This document shows, piece after piece, positions 62,066 to 64,000 of a stretch of DNA of 64,000 bases (the first letter of the stretch is position 1; each line of letters begins with the position of its first letter). The notes below the pieces were generated by a model. That model did no database searches. It worked only from the letters and a program-made list of their open reading frames with translations, and was not told the origin of the DNA. The DNA comes from Arthrobacter sp. StoSoilB5 (GTDB lineage: Bacteria > Actinomycetota > Actinomycetes > Actinomycetales > Micrococcaceae): assembly GCF_019977235.1 (NCBI RefSeq), contig NZ_AP024646.1, positions 434,001 through 498,000 on the forward strand, written 5' to 3'. A program made the position numbers and the translations under genes.

Positions 62066-63706
62066 TCAGGCAAGGGACAAGCTGAAGTCCGCCTCCGCCG
62101 TCGTTGTTTCATCCGTCCGGCTGGCCCGGATGAGGTCCGCGCACCGCTCGCCGATCATCATGACGGTGATGTTGGGGTTTACCGTGACGTGTTCAGGCAT
62201 GACAGAGGCGTCGGCCACGCGCAGGCCGGTAACGCCCTTGACACGTAGCTCGGGATCCAGCGGTGACAACTGGTCGTCCACTGGCCCCATGCGGACCGTA
62301 CCCACCGGGTGGTAGACGGTGTTGTGCGTCTTGCGGATGTAGTCCTGCAGTTCCTCGTCGGTCTGTGCCTCGATGCCAGGGGAGAGCTCCCGGCCGGTCC
62401 ACTCAGCCATGGCCGGCTGCGCGGCGATCTCCCGGGCCTTGCGGATCCCGGCAACCATGACGCGCATGTCGTGCCCCTCCGGATCGGTGAAGTACCGGGG
62501 GTCGACCATGGGCTTATCGCGGAAGTCCCGGCTGCGCAGCCGGACGGTCCCGCGTGAACGGGCGTGGGTGACGTTCGGCGTGAGGCTGAAGCCGTTCTCC
62601 GTTGTGGGGTAGCCGTACCGCAGGGTGTTCATGTCGAACGGGACAGAGCCGTAGTGCATCATCAGGTCCGGGCGGTCCAAACCCTCTTCGGTGGGAGTGA
62701 AGATGCCGATCTCCCACCACTGGGTGGATGTCTGCACCATGGGCTGCTTGGCCTCGAACTGCACCACGCCTTCAGGGTGGTCCTGCAGGTGCTCGCCGAC
62801 GCCGGGGGAATCGACCAGGACCTCGATGCCGTGCTGCTCGAGGTGCGCCGCCGGGCCGATGCCGGAGAGCATGAGGAGCTTGGGGGAGTCGATGGCGCCG
62901 GTGGACAGGATGACCTCCTGATGCGCTGTGAGCCTGTGGGTCCGGCCGAAAGCCGAGTCAACGACGTCGACGCCGGTGCAGCGCTTGTCTGCGTCGAACA
63001 CCAGTTGGCGGGCACGAAGGCCGGTCAACAGCGTGAAGTTTTCGCGATCGATGATGGGGTGGATGTAGGAAACCGAGCTGGAGGAACGTGTCCCGTCAGA
63101 GCGGCGGTTGATCTGGAAGAAGTTGGCACCGTTGACCACGGTTGCGCCTGTGTTGAACTTGGTGCGCGGGATGCCGGCTTCTTCGCAGGCATCAAGGAGC
63201 GCGACGCCGGCGGGGTCCGCCGGGGGCACGTTCATCAAGTGCACGGGTCCTGAGTCGCCATGGTGGGGTGCGTCCGGGCCGGCGTCCTCGTTGGTCTCCA
63301 GCCGCTGGTACAGCGGCCAGGCGGTGGCAGCGTTCCATCCGGTGGCCCCGTACTTGGACTCCCACTCGTCAAGGTCTTCGCGCGGGGCCCAGAAGGCGAT
63401 GCAGGAGTTGTGGCTTGAGCAGCCGCCCATGACCTTGGCGCGCGAGTGGCGCATGAACGAGTTGCCGTTTTCCTGCGGCTCGATCGGGTAGTCCCAGTCG
63501 TATCCCGACTCCAGCAGTTCCATCCAGCGGTCAAGCTGCAGTATCTCTGGAAGGCCGCGGTCATCCGGACCGGCTTCAACCAGCGCCACGGAAACGGAAG
63601 GATCCTCGCTCAGTCGGGCGGCTACAGCGGCTCCGGCAGAGCCGCCGCCGATGACGACGTAGTCGAATCCTCGGTCATTGAGGTTCTCGATGTTGTCAGT
63701 GTGCAT
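62066..63706 (-). CDS. codA: Choline oxidase
   Basis: A 546-residue GMC-family flavoenzyme, the same length as Arthrobacter globiformis choline oxidase and very similar along its whole length as far as I can recall it. It has the FAD motif VIGGGSAGAAVAARLSEDP, His99 in GGCSSHNS (the covalent FAD site), and the C-terminal NTVYHPVGTVRMG and VNPNITVMMIGERCA. It oxidises choline to glycine betaine with two O2, producing H2O2. ATG at 63706 directly follows the stop of the aldehyde dehydrogenase gene (TAGATG) with AAGGAG upstream. Confidence 0.96.
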   Translation of the reverse strand: MHTDNIENLNDRGFDYVVIGGGSAGAAVAARLSEDPSVSVALVEAGPDDRGLPEILQLDRWMELLESGYDWDYPIEPQENGNSFMRHSRAKVMGGCSSHNSCIAFWAPREDLDEWESKYGATGWNAATAWPLYQRLETNEDAGPDAPHHGDSGPVHLMNVPPADPAGVALLDACEEAGIPRTKFNTGATVVNGANFFQINRRSDGTRSSSSVSYIHPIIDRENFTLLTGLRARQLVFDADKRCTGVDVVDSAFGRTHRLTAHQEVILSTGAIDSPKLLMLSGIGPAAHLEQHGIEVLVDSPGVGEHLQDHPEGVVQFEAKQPMVQTSTQWWEIGIFTPTEEGLDRPDLMMHYGSVPFDMNTLRYGYPTTENGFSLTPNVTHARSRGTVRLRSRDFRDKPMVDPRYFTDPEGHDMRVMVAGIRKAREIAAQPAMAEWTGRELSPGIEAQTDEELQDYIRKTHNTVYHPVGTVRMGPVDDQLSPLDPELRVKGVTGLRVADASVMPEHVTVNPNITVMMIGERCADLIRASRTDETTTAEADFSLSLA

Positions 63707-64000
63707 CTATTTCTCCTTGCTGCGGTCAGCGAACCAGCCGGTTACCTGCGGGTTGGTGTTCTGGTAGATGTGCTTGGCTTCCTGGTATTCAGCGAGTCCG
63801 GTGGGACCGAGCTCGCGGCCGACGCCGGACTGGCCGAAGCCGCCCCATTCGGCCTGTGGAAGGTAGGGGTGGTAGTCGTTGATCCAAACGGTGCCGTGCC
63901 GCAGCCGGCCTGCTACCCGCTGCGCCTTGCCTGCATCCTGGGTCCAGACGGCGCCGGCCAGTCCGTAGATGGTGTCGTTCGCGGTGGCTACGGCTTCGTC
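63707..64000 (-). CDS. betB: Betaine aldehyde dehydrogenase, C-terminal part
   Basis: The frame is open to the window edge, giving the last 97 residues of an aldehyde dehydrogenase: DTIYGLAGAVWTQDAGKAQR, GTVWINDYHPYLPQAEWGG, FGQSGVGRELGPTGLAEYQEAKH. The INDYHPYLPQAEWGG segment is typical of betaine aldehyde dehydrogenases. Its TAG touches the ATG of codA, so the two are one operon. It would complete choline to betaine conversion. The catalytic Cys and Glu lie outside the window. Confidence 0.9.
   Translation of the reverse strand, partial: DEAVATANDTIYGLAGAVWTQDAGKAQRVAGRLRHGTVWINDYHPYLPQAEWGGFGQSGVGRELGPTGLAEYQEAKHIYQNTNPQVTGWFADRSKEK

Noticed and set aside
62066..63706. BetA-type choline dehydrogenase
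   Set aside because: Length (546) and full-length similarity match Arthrobacter choline oxidase, including the His99 FAD site; BetA proteins are similar in fold but differ in the regions seen.

Overview
The window reads as chromosome of a high-GC Gram-positive soil actinobacterium of the Arthrobacter/Paenarthrobacter group. The best evidence is two enzymes characterised from Arthrobacter globiformis whose lengths and motifs match here: dimethylglycine oxidase (830 aa) and choline oxidase (546 aa). GC-rich codons, many GTG/TTG starts, GGAGG-type ribosome sites and tight ATGA overlaps agree with this. No rRNA, tRNA, CRISPR array or replication origin was seen.

Layout. 1-2.0 kb: end of a DNA alkylation repair gene and a convergent XRE regulator, separated by an intact IS481-type element. 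2.2-6.9 kb: carbohydrate (alpha-glucoside-type) ABC transporter operon and its LacI regulator. 6.9-12.7 kb: exonuclease III, an HdeD membrane protein, a two-component system facing a secreted HbpS/GlcG-like protein, and an ankyrin lipoprotein. 12.8-16.4 kb: thiolase plus 3-oxoacid CoA-transferase under an IclR regulator. 16.4-19.8 kb: acetyltransferase, DipZ, fasciclin lipoprotein.

19.9-44.6 kb is the core, a large methylamine/one-carbon island. It holds a BCCT betaine transporter, IclR, FdhD, MoeA, formaldehyde dehydrogenase with a strongly structured RNA leader, a small HbpS/GlcG protein, a formate dehydrogenase-type molybdoenzyme, a broken methylene-THF reductase gene, FolD, a cyclodeaminase-type cyclohydrolase, dimethylglycine oxidase, PurU, GntR, an unpaired PdxS, LysR, glycine betaine monooxygenase GbcAB, a LuxR regulator with an ATPase-like domain, and the ribulose monophosphate pair HxlB/HxlA. 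Betaine would be demethylated by GbcAB (releasing formaldehyde), then by dimethylglycine oxidase (methylene-THF). THF-bound carbon would pass through FolD, the cyclohydrolase and PurU to formate, then to CO2. Free formaldehyde would go to FdhA or the HxlA/HxlB route. Sarcosine oxidase and serine hydroxymethyltransferase are not in the window. The right edge (60-64 kb) carries choline oxidase, betaine aldehyde dehydrogenase and a permease behind BetI-like palindromes, which would feed the same pathway.

44.7-60.0 kb: glycogen-debranching-type enzyme, photolyase, a valine-catabolism operon (mmsA, 3-hydroxyisobutyryl-CoA hydrolase, mmsB, enoyl-CoA hydratase), TenA, a repeat-rich secreted protein, and an acyl-CoA synthetase/MarR pair divergent from an acyl-CoA dehydrogenase. 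Four very small genes (38-59 codons) are proposed from ribosome sites and context.
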